DNA of 64,000 nt. It comes from Pagrus major (lineage: Eukaryota; Chordata; Actinopteri; Spariformes; Sparidae). The notes below the pieces were generated by a model. The model saw only the letters and a program-made list of their open reading frames with translations. It was not told the origin of the DNA and did not search any database. Each line of letters starts with the position of its first letter. Positions within the stretch are counted from its first letter, which is position 1. The DNA lies in the NCBI RefSeq assembly GCF_040436345.1, contig NC_133221.1, positions 22,578,665 to 22,642,664 of the forward strand. The letters are read 5' to 3'. Below are positions 45,450 through 58,400 of the stretch, piece by piece. A program made the position numbers and the translations under genes.

Positions 45450-45985
45450 TCAGTCAATCTCACACAAGGTCACAGAGCCATTCTTAAACCAGAAGCCTGG
45501 GAAGAGGGGCTCTGTGAATTTAGCCTTGAAAGTGTGTATGAGTCTCAGCTCTCCTGATGTGACACTGTAATATTTCAGAGTACCACCTTCCCAATCCAGA
45601 AACAATGCTATTTTTTCGCATTGGGGCACTTTTATACATTTTGGTTTGCCTTTTTGCTTCCCATGCAAGGGAAGCCATCCTTCCTTATGGCAGAGCAGAC
45701 TCCAGGACTTGTCATTGCATCCTAGACCACCACTACTGTCCCATTTTCGACCCACTCCTTTATACGCCACTGCGATGCCAACCTCCCCTTTCCACTCCAC
45801 CTCCCAGTAGCAGAAGCCTTTCTGGCCCTCCTCACAAAACACCTGACTCCTCTTAAACCTGCCCTCGTTTTCAGGTTGTGGCACCTTCTCCTCCACCTTC
45901 TTTACTGTTTTCACTCTCCTGTTTCCTTCGGACAGGACAAGTCTCTTGCTTGCTGTGTTTTCATCAAACTTCAGATCTGCACCAT
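45450..45985 (-). CDS. PRY-SPRY (B30.2) terminal exon
   Basis: 536 bases after the acceptor TTTCTCTATCAG, ending in TGA/TAA-type stop at 45450. The PRY part reads ADLKFDENTASKRLVLSEGN, then SPRY motifs CYWEVEWKGEVGIAVAYKGV, KSWSLLCHKEG, IALFLDWEGGTLKYYSV, and LFPGFWFKNGSVTLCE. Length and motif order are normal for a complete domain. Phase 1 entry fits the small exon at 47176. Confidence 0.92.
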
Positions 45986-46383
45986 CTGATAGAGAAACAA
46001 ATAACATATTTTAGTGTGTTAATGTGTGTTTACTGTTTTATGTGCATTTGAAATAAAATAAAATTAATAAAAGTATGTTTTATAAAATTAAATCCAAACA
46101 AAATCAATTAAAGATGAAATCTAGAGAAAAGTAAAATTGTTGAGTTGTTTGTAATTTTGAATTAGATTTGAAACCTTTTTATTATTTTACAAATATAATG
46201 ATCATGTACTGTAACAAATATCTAATGGTAAAAAGTGCAAACATGATAATCTATACTACCAGAGGAGTTTGGGAACGGATACATTCATTTTTAAATTCAT
46301 CAGGCTGTCTCGCCCTCCACTTTGAGGGCCAGATAGTGGCAGCCTCTCTCTCCTTTTCTTTCCCTCTCTCCCTTTTTCTCTCT

Positions 46384-46433
<50 letters not shown>

Positions 46434-49400
46434 TCTGGCAGGCTGGAGCATGATGCGGGTGCAGAGCGGACAGGTGCAGCCACTCTGCAATCAGCGGATT
46501 GATCCGTGCGGCGGGGAGGGGAGAGATCTCATTCATTCACCTGCCACCATAAAGACCAGACGCTTTCCACAACCCGACGCCGGACCGTAACTCAATATAC
46601 TTCTCCCTTCCTCGTCTGCACTCCTGGACCTGCCTGTCTCCTGTCTCCTCCGCCGAGGCTTCACCCAGCTCTCCGGATTCCCACTCCCGCTCCCCCCTGG
46701 AAAGCCGCACCTGTCTGCCGCTTCTCCACCTGGCCGCTCCGCATCATCTCCGCCTGCCTTCCCCCCTCCAGCCCCACAGCCAGACGCAGCCCAGCTCTCT
46801 CTCTCTCGTCCGGTCTGGTAGTTGTAAATTCCCTCCTTTCTGATTATTTGTAGACATCGCTTTTTGTTAGTTTACTAGCTGCCTCCTGATTTCCCGTTTT
46901 AGCGTTAGTTTGTACCGAGTTTGTTTCTTTTCTTTTGTTTTGTGCGGGTTTGAATTAGTTCCCGCCAGCCCCTTGGGTGAAGTGTCACTCCTTCCTTGGT
47001 TCTAGTTTTTCTATTGGTGCAGCCTTTTAATAAATTACTTTTGTCTTTGAACTCATCCCAGCCTGTGTCTCCTTGTCTTGCACTTGAGTCTCAGTTTCTG
47101 AACCGTGATACAGGCAACAGCTTCATTTCTAAGCCTTGGTGGCAAGTGTTGGAAATAAAAAAAAAAAAGACTTACACTTCTTCAGGCCTGGCTTTAACCG
47201 ATGCTCTCCACTGTGGTCGAAGCTGTACAAGATGAATAAAAGTGTTGTCACAAACACTCATGTCAACCTTCAGCTTCAATGTGAAAAGACAAGAAGTAGC
47301 CTAAGTGCATTTGATATGGACAGAGTTCATACAGCAGAAAAGTAGGCCTGTCTCATGAGTCATATTTATACCTGGTATTAATAAATGTTGTGTTATCTCA
47401 ATTCTGCCGGCACTGTGACAGGATTAACTGAGTGGAGCTGGCGTTCATATCAACAAACATGCTGCGTACCAGGTATCTGAACTATGAAGCAGGATTTGGG
47501 TTTAGCGAGGTAGTTTTAGGGTTTCATGGTTACAACGGTGGCTCACCTCTTACTAGAGTGCATCACTATTATAGCTTGTTCTGCACACCTTACCTGCTCC
47601 AGAGTAGATTATGTTGGAGTTAACACATCGATACGTATAGAAGCACAGCTAATCAGGAGCTCGATGTCAGATCATGAGGGTTTTCCAGCAGGGCTACTGA
47701 GTTCAGAAACTGGCAAAGCCCATTGGCTTTTCCTGACTGTTTTAAATGACATACAGCGGCAACTGATTTGCTTCAGTTGGATGTGGTTTACTTCTTTGGA
47801 TTTATCTGATATTGTAGCCCCAAGAATACCTGGGTTGACATATTGAGTTCATTACCACCATTGCTTAGCGAGGTTGCCATTAAGAAGCCAGATAATGAAA
47901 AGATATCCTTGGTATGTTGAACTTGAATTATAGTACAGGCCTGTAGTCAAGGACAGCAATGCTATGGATAGGCATCACTCATTGTTGAATGACTTTTTGC
48001 ATGGGAAAACCTGCTAGCTACTAGCAGAAAACCTGCTAGCTACTAGCTTTTGCCAGGCTTGTATACGCTTGTTATAAGAGGTGGGGGTTGAGTGACTGTC
48101 AGCTTGTTGGATGGATTTCTTTCTTAAGAATGTGGCTGCACTGTAAAGATTGCAGCGATGTGTTCTGTGTGCATTTACATCTTGCACTGACATGCGTTTT
48201 TCTTTATCCAGATAAATAGGGTTTGATTGAGGCCGCTAGTTTTGCACAATTTCTCTTATCAACACCAAGGTGATCCTTGAGTTTTGGTAACTAGCCTGCT
48301 AGCTAACAAGATAAAATATTGAGTTCAGATTTTACCTTAGTGTAGATGCACCATCATTATGAAAACCAGCTATATACCTACAAACACATATAAACACACA
48401 TCCTGACATATTAACATACCAGATTGCCAGGCTCATATTTCGATAAGGAGTTGTAGCAGAGAGCGTTGTCACCCCATTGACTCCTGGGTGATTGTAGCTC
48501 AGATCCAGCTGTTTCAGGGAGCAGGTCTTTTTGGACTGGAGAGCTTCAGCCAGGAAAGAGCAGCCTTTCTCTGACACCTGACAACCTGACAACCTGCAGA
48601 CCACACAAACACGTACGCACGCACATCCAGAGACAATTATTTTAAATATTTTAATGAACATTTGTCAATCAAACATTTTCTATGGTCATTTTATAAATGT
48701 CAAAAATAAAACACTGTGATGATCAAATATTATACTTTCTGGTGACTGCCTTTATCCTACTTTTTACAAAATATTTTTTTTATGTGAAAAATAAATTAAT
48801 TGTCATTACAGGCACATTTACAATCTCAAATAGTGAAACTTGATCAAGTTCTGTTCCAGAGGTAAATCTTGTGAACATGGGCAAGTTAACTCCATAGAGT
48901 TATTGCAAGGACGAGTGCTCACTTGCCTTATTTGGAGTTTTTTATTTTATGTTCTGCAGATGCAAATTTACTTTTACGAAATGTTTGCTGCTCTGCTTAA
49001 CTGACCTTTTTTGCAGTTTGGAATAACAATACCTTAAACTACACACAACCCCCCTGTTCATGATATGTACAGTATGTACATGTCATCAAATATACAGTAA
49101 ATGTGATGTACACTTACTTGAGAACCTCCAGTTTACAGTGTATAATCTTCAGGCCATCAGCAAGTTTCTCCACACCTGAATCCAGCAGGTCGTTATGACT
49201 CAGGTCCAGCACTGTGAGATTAGAGGATGCGGAGCTGAGGACGGAGGATGTCAGACCTTTGCAGGATTCTTCAGAGAGCTCACACCAGCTCAGCCTGTGA
49301 AAATATTTGTAATCAGAAATCTGAAAAATCTGTGGTGTCAAAGTGTGTTTACTAAACACACCACTCTGCCGGGTTCAGAAGTTTTTGCTCAGAGCTGGTT

Positions 49401-52400
49401 CATGCATATTTGTCTGACAGAACACCGACAGTACAGTACACAGTACAGTGCTGGGTACTTTACTATTTACTATGGATGTCATGATTTCGTTTTTAAAATC
49501 GAAAACTGATTGAGACGAGTGTTCAATTTTGACTATCGACTTCAAATGCAGTATCAACAATACTGGTTTGCTCTGGACAGGTTTGAGACACCAAACTTTG
49601 TAACTAACTGGTATTTTTTGTAGATCTCTGGAGTCATTATTTCTGTTGAATATTATTTGAACTTGTCTAAGCCTAACCTGCAAGTAGCACCAGGATGAAG
49701 TCAAACGGCTGTTGTTAAATACCCCTATCTTTTAAAAGAAGAATTTGAAAATGTAAATGACAGTCGTCAAATTGAAGTCTAAATTTTTTAAAATCATTAA
49801 TCAAATCGAATTGTGACCTTAAAAGTGAAAGCCAAATTGAGTCGTGATTTGGAGAATTGTGAAACCTCTACTATTTACACATAAACAGTATTATTACTCC
49901 AACACAGACATTCGGCTCTTTCTTCCACTCGGTGCACTGCGCAGCGTAAGTGTCATTGCTAGTTTCAGACCGATGCAGTTGTCGTTTTCAAGCCTAGTGC
50001 CCAAGTTGTGTAGATAGGAAAAGTACCTTCGTCCACCTGTGCGCTCCTGGGTGTGTTGGCATTAAAATGAGGTGTAGTCAGGCGCACTGATGGCAGATTG
50101 CTTTAATGAGGAAGCAGAAATTGACAGCGACATTGACCAACAAAAAGCTGGTCTGCAGTCAAAGGCACAGTAATTTCCCTGCTATCTAAAGGATGCATTT
50201 ATCAGATAGTAAGTTGTGCCTACACAGGCGGCCTCACAAGACGCGTACACTGATTTTATGATGAGACGCTGCTTTCAGTCATTTTAAACATTTTCATGTG
50301 TGCTGTAATGTCACTGTAACAAATACTGTGACACATTGAATCAGCAACACTAAAAAGAAACTCTCCGGAGGAAACAGAATTAATCTTTTATCTTCTGAAT
50401 TAAAATTTTCTGTCTTTCTAAGCGGAGCACAAGTCCCAGGCCCCACAATAAAGACAAGTGTCCCTGTTTATTAGCTATAGCACGCTCCATGTATTGGTGC
50501 ACAAGGCTCTTAAAGGGAATGGGAGATGACACCCTGATTGGTTTAATTTATGTTACACCCAAAACACACCCATGACAAATGAAGAGTCTAAATACTTCCC
50601 CTTTACGCTTTGCATCAGACTTTGTGCCCATGTTGTCTGCCATTTAACTACCAAATGGACTTGGATGCACCCTAAACGCACTTGCACCATGTGCTTTAGA
50701 CTAAGCACCATAGACTATTTAAATAGGGCACTTGCAATCCCCCTTTTTATGCAGATGACAGTCTTGTATGCTTTTGACTCCTCTTCAATTCAAATATTAA
50801 GATTACAATCTGCCCTTAACGTTCTGCAGACATATCTGCATTATCTCAAACTTGTACTGAATGTTGATAAGGAAAAATGTTTTATTTTTAAAGTTTGCAT
50901 CTCTTTGCCATCCGCGGGTTTAATGGTACTGCAATTGAAATGTTGTAACCTTATAAATACAGGAGAAAGACTGCTTTTTAGTGCTGCAGTCTCTTGGAAT
51001 CTATTGCAACATGACTTAAAACTGAATTCTCTAGTGACACTTGGATGCTTTGGGTCTTTATTAAATAACTGTTCAACATTGGCCTGTAACTGTTTTAACT
51101 GACACGTTTGTTGTTTTGTATGTTTGTATTTCTATTTTGATCTGGTTTGCTTTTGTTTGTTTGCTTGATGTCTCTGCTCATGTTCAGCATCATTGAAACT
51201 ACGCTGGTCTCCACTAACAACAAGAAGAGATCTACATTCTATCATTTTTATGAGAGCATCAATTTTGAAAGTACTTACAAAGCAGTGTTGGAGAATTTGA
51301 CCACCGGCAACATTCCTAGAAGAACTTTCTCTGATTTCAGGTATTTTTTTAGATCAAACACATCAAGCTCCTCATCTGATGTCAGCAGCACAAAAGTCAG
51401 AGCTGACCACTCGGCGGTGGAGAAATTTTCAAATGTGACTGTTTCAGAGCGCAGGTACTTTTTGACTTCTTCCACCAGAGAGTGGTCATTCAGCTCATTC
51501 AGACAGTGGAAGAGATTGAACTTTTTATCAGCATCACTGTTCTCTTCCTTAATCTTTTCTTTGATGTACTCAATAGTTTCCTTGTTGATCTTCTTGTTAT
51601 TTTCTCTCTCTTTCAGCAGCTCTTGCAGTAGTTCCTGGTTGGTCTCCAGGGAGAGGCCTAGCAGGAAGCGAAGAAACAGATCCAAGTCTCCATGTTTGCT
51701 CCCCAAAGCCTTGTCGACTGCTGTCTTGTAGAAGTCTAAGTCTGCAACTGTCGAAGTGGGTTTGGTAAGCAGATTTTCACCTTTGTTATTGAATGTGTGA
51801 AAGACATAAAAAGCTGCCAGGAACTCTTGAATGCTCAGATGGACAAAGCAGAAGAATTTCTGTTTGCTCACTCCACAGCCTTCTCGTTTGATCTGCGTGA
51901 ATAATCCAGAGAAAACTGCAGCCTCAGTGATGTCAAGACCGCACTCTGTCAAGTCGTCTTCAGTGAAGAGAAGGTTTCCTTCCTCGAGGCTCTCGAAGGC
52001 CAGTTTCCCCAGAGAAATTATTGTTTCCTTGATCTTTTGGTTCCAGCATGAATCTGTCTCAGACCTCTCACCTGTGTCATCTCCAGGATACTTCACGTTT
52101 GCCTGTCTGCATTGTAGCAAAAGGAAGTATATATACATGTCTGTCAGAGACTTGGGCATCCTTCCTTCTTGTTCTCTGTCCACAAATTCCTCCAGGACTC
52201 TTGACGTGATCCAACAGAAGACAGGGATGTGACACATGATATAAATGCTTCTTGATTTTTTCACATATGACAAAATTTTCTCAGCCAACTCCTTGTCACT
52301 GAATCTCTTCCTGAAGTACTCTTCCTTCTGATCATCATTGAATCCTCGCACCTCTGTAACCCGGTCAACTGTACGAGCAGGGATACGGTTGGATGCTGCG

Positions 52401-55400
52401 GGTCGTGAGGTGATCCAGATTTGAGCTTCAGAAAACAGATTTCCTTGGATGAGGTTTGTCAACAGAGCATTCACTGAGGCTGCCTCTCCAACATCTGTGT
52501 GAGAGGTACTTTTACTGAAGTCAAGATCAAGGCGACATTCATCAAAACCATCCAGGACAATCAGAATTCTGAACTTGTCATAGTCTGTTATTTCTGATGT
52601 CTTCATACCCGGAAAAAAGATGTTAATAAGTTCCTCCAAGCTGAGATTTTCCTCTTTTTTCAAATTCAGCTCCCGGAAAGAAAGAGGAAACATGTAATAT
52701 ATGTCCTCATTGGCCGTACCCTCAGCCCAGTCCAGCATGTACTTCATTGTAGCAAATGACTTTCCAATGCCTGCCACTCCGATCGTGAGCACGGTTCTGA
52801 TGGGTCCATTTTCTCCAGATGCTGGTTTGAAGATGTCCTGATATTTAATTAATGTTTCTTGTGTCTCTGGTTTGAACTTTGCATCTTGAACTTGTCTGGT
52901 CTCATGTTGTTCATTGACCTCTCCCCTCTCACCCTCTATGATGTAGAGATCTGTGTAGATCTCATTCAGAAGGGCAGAGGTTTTCTGCTTATCGATCCCC
53001 TCAGACACATGGGTGAATTGCTCCTTCAGCTGAGTTCTGAGTTTCTGATGACTTCTAATGTAAGGCTTACCTGTGGGGAAACAATTTTCAAAGTTATTAA
53101 CAATATGGCGATTAAATGTTTTGGATGCAATCAAGCAGTTAATTAAATCTAAACCATAACACCAAGAACTAAGTTTTTTTTGTTGTTTTTTTTAAAAATT
53201 TTGTATATGGTTTGTTTAGCTACATACAATTCAGCCAAAAGTCAAGCAGGTCATAAAACATCAGGAATCAGCTTGAGAAGAGCAGCACTTGCTTCATTTT
53301 TGCTGTCCTCCCATTTTTCGGCTACGCTGATCAGCCAGAACATTTAAAGGACTAACAAGTGGAGTGAATAACACAGATTATCTCGTTCCAATGCAACGTT
53401 CTGCCGTGAAACCTTAGGTTCTGACATTCATGTGGATGCAATTTGACACTCGGCACCCATCCACACACCATTGCAGACCAAGCACACCTCCTCATGGTAA
53501 CAACATTCCTGGATAGTTGATCTCCCCAGGAGGACAGTGTACCCTGCCACACTGCAAAAACTGCTGAGGAATGGCCTCAGGAACATGACAAAGAGCTCAA
53601 GGCATCAGCCTGGGCTCCACATGTCCAGGATCTCAATATGATCGAGCATCTATGGAACAGGCTGGAGCAGGTCCGATCCATGGGGGCCCCACCTCACAAC
53701 CCACTGGACTTGAAGGATCTGCCGCCAACGCCCTGGTGCCAGACACCACAGGACACCCAGAGGTTCTGTGCCTATGCCTCAATAGGTCAAGTCCGATCCA
53801 CAGTGGGGCCTTGATGGATCGGACTGGTTCCTACGAATGGGTGATTGGATCGGGATCTGGGAAATTTGGAGCACAGGTTAACACTTTTTGCTCTTTGCCT
53901 TGGTCCTTTTTTCATTCCTCAGCAGTTTTTGCTGTGTAGCAGTGCACATTGTCCTGCTGGGAAGCCACATCCATCTGGGAGTGCCATTACTTGTACTTGG
54001 TGTTTTGGTGAGTGGTTCGTGACAAGTGGCTTCCATTAGAAATCCATGATCCAAGGTTGTTCTGGTTGATCAGTGTCTTGGTTGTGAGTCTAAACCAGAG
54101 TTTGATTTAGAATTGGGGCTGATCCGGGCATATTTTAGTGGATTGTTATTGGCTAAATAAAGCCGATCCTTACTTCCTCCTTACTGAACTCTACTTTTGC
54201 AGCGCTGTTCTTCATTATGACAGTCTAACGTGCCCTTTTAATTCATTTGCGAGTGAAAAGTGTGTGACTGACTCTTGGGTTCTGATGGTGCTGCTCACAA
54301 AATGCACATATTATTTAAACTCAGAGGCTAACGACGCTGTTATTTCTCCTCTTTCCTTCTGAACAGCAAAGAGCAGCTTTCAGCCAATAACATCTCAGCA
54401 GATCATTTTAGCTGTCACTGTCAATGTTAACTCTGTGAGGAACTTGGTAACAGAATTTCAACTTGTCTCTTGTCTGGTTATTTGCTCTCTGCAAGCCAGT
54501 GTCTGTACTTGTCAGAGATGATTTGTAAGAAAAGAAGCTCCACTCATAAACACCACTATGTGATCATCTTATTCTCTCAGTAAAGTTTGAGCTCTTACCA
54601 AATCTGAAACTGGTCTCAAAAACTGATTTAACCTAAACTACTGGATAATAAATTATATTATACTGTCAATAAGTGTTATTTAAGTTGGTGGTGCTTCATT
54701 GACATACTGTTAATTTGAAATATGCTTCTTTGAAGACATAAAGCTCCATTTAGTTCTGAGTGAACTCTCCTCTCAATTTGAGAAATGTTCAGAAATTGTT
54801 TGTTTTGTTTAAAACTAGGCTAATCTAAATCTTTTTCAAACTGTGTAGTCATGAAGAGCCAGCTTGGGTTAATTTGGTTTAAAGCCTGTGCCGCTTGCTC
54901 TACAGTGCTGGCAGAAGGTAAATGAATGATTTAAACTGTATCATTATGAATTATATTGTTCTGTTGTTGTTAAAAATGAAAAAGTTGCCCCACATGTGGT
55001 GATGACTGCCTTATGATTTATTTAAGACTAAAAAGTCAATGTTAAGAAATTGTACTTGACTTGTACTGTAAGCCTTGTTCCTCTCAAGTTAAGGGGTTGG
55101 ATGAACATTAGGTCTTCATAGCATTCCAGTGCAGCACCATCTCCAACTTACAGCATACATTTGGTTTAATTAGACACCTCTCTGACATACTGTCTATGTT
55201 GGACGCTTCTCATTTTTTTTTCATGGTTCTATGTTTATGTTTCACAGCAGTTTAGAGCATTTGGATATGATTGGACCCTTATTTATGACTACCTCCATCC
55301 ACACCCATGAGCTTACATCGTATTTCTGTCGTCCTGTCGACACATGTATCAGGCAACTGTTTGGCAGCTGAATTTTGGGAGGTTATCCAGAGTCGGGCAG

Positions 55401-58400
55401 AAGGAAACAGCTCCCCTCGGATGAGGTTTGTCAGTAGCACATCTACTGAAGCTGGCTCTCTGGTGTCCGTCAAGATGTTACAGTTGTCAAAGTCGAGAGG
55501 AGGTTGATAATCCTCCAGTCCATCCAAGACAAATACAACTTTGAACTGCTCATAGTTAGAAATCACACACTCTTCTGTTTCATTGAAGAAATGCTCAAGA
55601 AGTCCCACCAAACTGACTTTTATCTCTTTTATCTTATTGAGCTCAGAGAAGTTCAGTGGAAATATCACTTCTTCATCAGCTTTGCTCCAAAGGGACTTAA
55701 CCCAAGTTAAATATGACCCCTTGTCATTTTTAGCCCACTCTGTTTTGAATTCCTGCGCATGGAAGGATTTTCCAATTCCAGCTTCTCCGATAGTCAGCAC
55801 AGTCCTGATTGTTTTTTCTTTTGTATCTTTGAAGATGTCAGATGTTGCATTCACTCGTGTCACAGATTTTGTCCCAGGATGTTGATTTTTCTCTCCATTA
55901 TCGACCTCATTACTTTTCTCCCCTCTGATGATGTGTTCTGTGTTTTGTTGGTTCAGATGATTTATGTTTTCATCTTCAGTGTTCTCACTAAGAAATCTTC
56001 TTCTCAGGTCTGATACCAGCTGCTGCCGTCGCTTCAATGTTTCTGGATAAACAGAATAAATTTCAGCACATTATTGATGATGAAGGGTAGATGTAGTTAC
56101 CTTTAAGTCAGCTAAAGTTATATATGATACAACACAGTGAACAAGTTGCACCACAACAAGAGTTTAAAGTTACCAGTGTTAAGAATCACGTCACTTTTAT
56201 TGAAATACATAAATTCACTTTAGTAATGTTTATAAAATCTGTAGTAACATTGTTATATGTCATGGTTGCAACTTGTATAATTTTCCAATCTAACAGAAAG
56301 AGTGACACAGAGCTTTGAAAATATGTTACTGTTATTGTTTCATACCTCGACATTCTGTCTGTTTCTGAATATATTTAGGGGGAATCTTATGAACTCCTGA
56401 AGGTTGAGAGACGATCCAGAGACGAGCGGAGGGAAGCAACTTCCCCTTGATGAGGTTTGTTAGCAGCACATCCATCGAGGCTGGCTTGTGCATATCAGTC
56501 AGGTCCTCGTTCTTTTCAAAGTCCAGAGGAAGGTCACATTCTTCCAAACCATCAAGGACAAAAGCTACTTCACATTTGTTGTACTGGCAAGCTAATCTGT
56601 GCTTGTAGTCATTGAGGGGATAACGAAGCAGATCTGTCATGCTTTGATCTTTGTCTTTTCTTGAATTCAGCTCGCTGAACTTCAATGACACTATCAGGTC
56701 TATGTTGTTGTTGGACTTTCCTTCTGCCCAGTCTACCATGAACCTCCTTGTTTGATGTGTTTTACCAACACGAGGAACTCCCTTCATTAGCACTGTTCGC
56801 ACTGTCTTTTGCTCTGAATCGAGAAATAATCTATTATTAGTTTGTTTTGTAGCTTTGTTTTCTTCTCCTATCTCGTAGAGTTCTGTGTCAGTCTCATGTT
56901 TTCTCAGTTCCTCTTCATGCTGATGGCGGATTGTTGCCTTCAGGTCTGCTGTCAGTTCGTGTTTGAAGTCTTTGCCTAAAGAAATGATAAAGACATTATA
57001 GAGAAAACAGAGTACAGTGACTGCAAAAAACACAGTGTCACATTATGCATTTTGTTATACCAGCAGTTAAAGCCCAGAGAGGAAAATGGCACTAAAACAC
57101 AAAATGTAAGTAGGAATTTGCAATGACATTAATTTTAGTTGAGTTTACGAAACATCTTCCATTAAAGTGATGTATGTCATGGTTTCAGCTTTTACAGTAT
57201 TTCCTAATCAACATCAACATCAAGAATGACACATGATACAGATCACATGATACATAATATGAGTTATGAGACTAAGTAATTGTTATTGTTTCATACCTCG
57301 ACATTCTGTCCATTTCTGAATATATTCAGAGGGAATCTTATCAACTCCTGAAGGTTGAGAGACGATCCAGAGACGAGCGGAGGGAAGCAAATTCCCCTTG
57401 ATGAGGTTTGTTAGCAGCACATCCATCGAGGCTGGCTTGTGCATATCAGTCAGGTCCTCGTTGTTTTCAAAGTCCAGAGGAAGGTCACATTCTTCCAAAC
57501 CATCAAGGACAAAAGCTATGCTACAGTCGTCAAACCTGCAAACTGGGTGTTTATCATCATTGACAGAATAATGAAACAGATCTTTCATGCTTTGAACTTC
57601 ATATTTTCTTGAATTTAGCTCGCCAAACTTCAATGACACTATCAAGTCTATGTTGTTGTTGGACTTTTCTTCTGCCCAGTCTACCATGAACCTCCTTGTT
57701 TGAAGTGTTTTACCAACAAGAGGATCTCCCTTCATTAGCACTGTCCGTGACTTCTGAAATAATTCATCATAGGTTTGTACTTTATTTTCTTTGTATTCTT
57801 TTCCTATGTCGTAGAGTTCTGTGTCAGTCTCAGGTTTCTTCACTTTTTCATGCTGACTGAGGATTCGTCTTTTCTGGCTTGCTGTGAGTTTGGGATTGAC
57901 GGCTTTCCCTAAAGAAACAATAAAGACAATACAAACAGAACAGAATGCAGTAATTTCAATAAATGTCACATTCCTAAACAATTAATGGCAAACATGAAAA
58001 AGTTTTGTCACGTGATGTTTTGTGTTATACCTGCAATCAAAGTCGAGGGATTCAAAATGTATGAGAATAAAGAAATGTATCTATGAGTTTGCAATAAAGA
58101 AATAAGTGTTAAATATCTCTATATTCCAGCAGTAACCACTGTTACAGAGTGTTTGGTCAGTAACCATGTCTCTCCTGCCCACTTCATCCAATCAGGATAG
58201 AGAACTCCATAAAGGGGCGGTCCTGTCTGCTTGTGAACACACAGAGAGCAGGATCCTCCTGTTTGCTGCTCTGTCTGCTGATTAGCACTCTGCGTACATA
58301 TGGTGATGTAAAGAGAAGAGAGGGGATTGCTAACTGCAAAACAGACATTAGCTAAAACGATGAAAACGTTAACAGCAGCTTTAAGCTGATAAAAGTTTCT

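Larger units (their letters stand above)
53071..55316 (-). other. Intron, paralogue of 1584-3836
   Basis: Same layout as its left counterpart, including both Tc1 fragments; no exon seen. Confidence 0.6.

Noticed and set aside
29260..45450. tRNA, rRNA or snRNA genes in the spacer
   Set aside because: No A/B-box pairs or cloverleaf-like sequences were recognised by eye.
46168..46590. Long open frames on both strands
   Set aside because: Produced by the (CT)n repeat; Ser/Leu or Glu/Arg runs without family resemblance.
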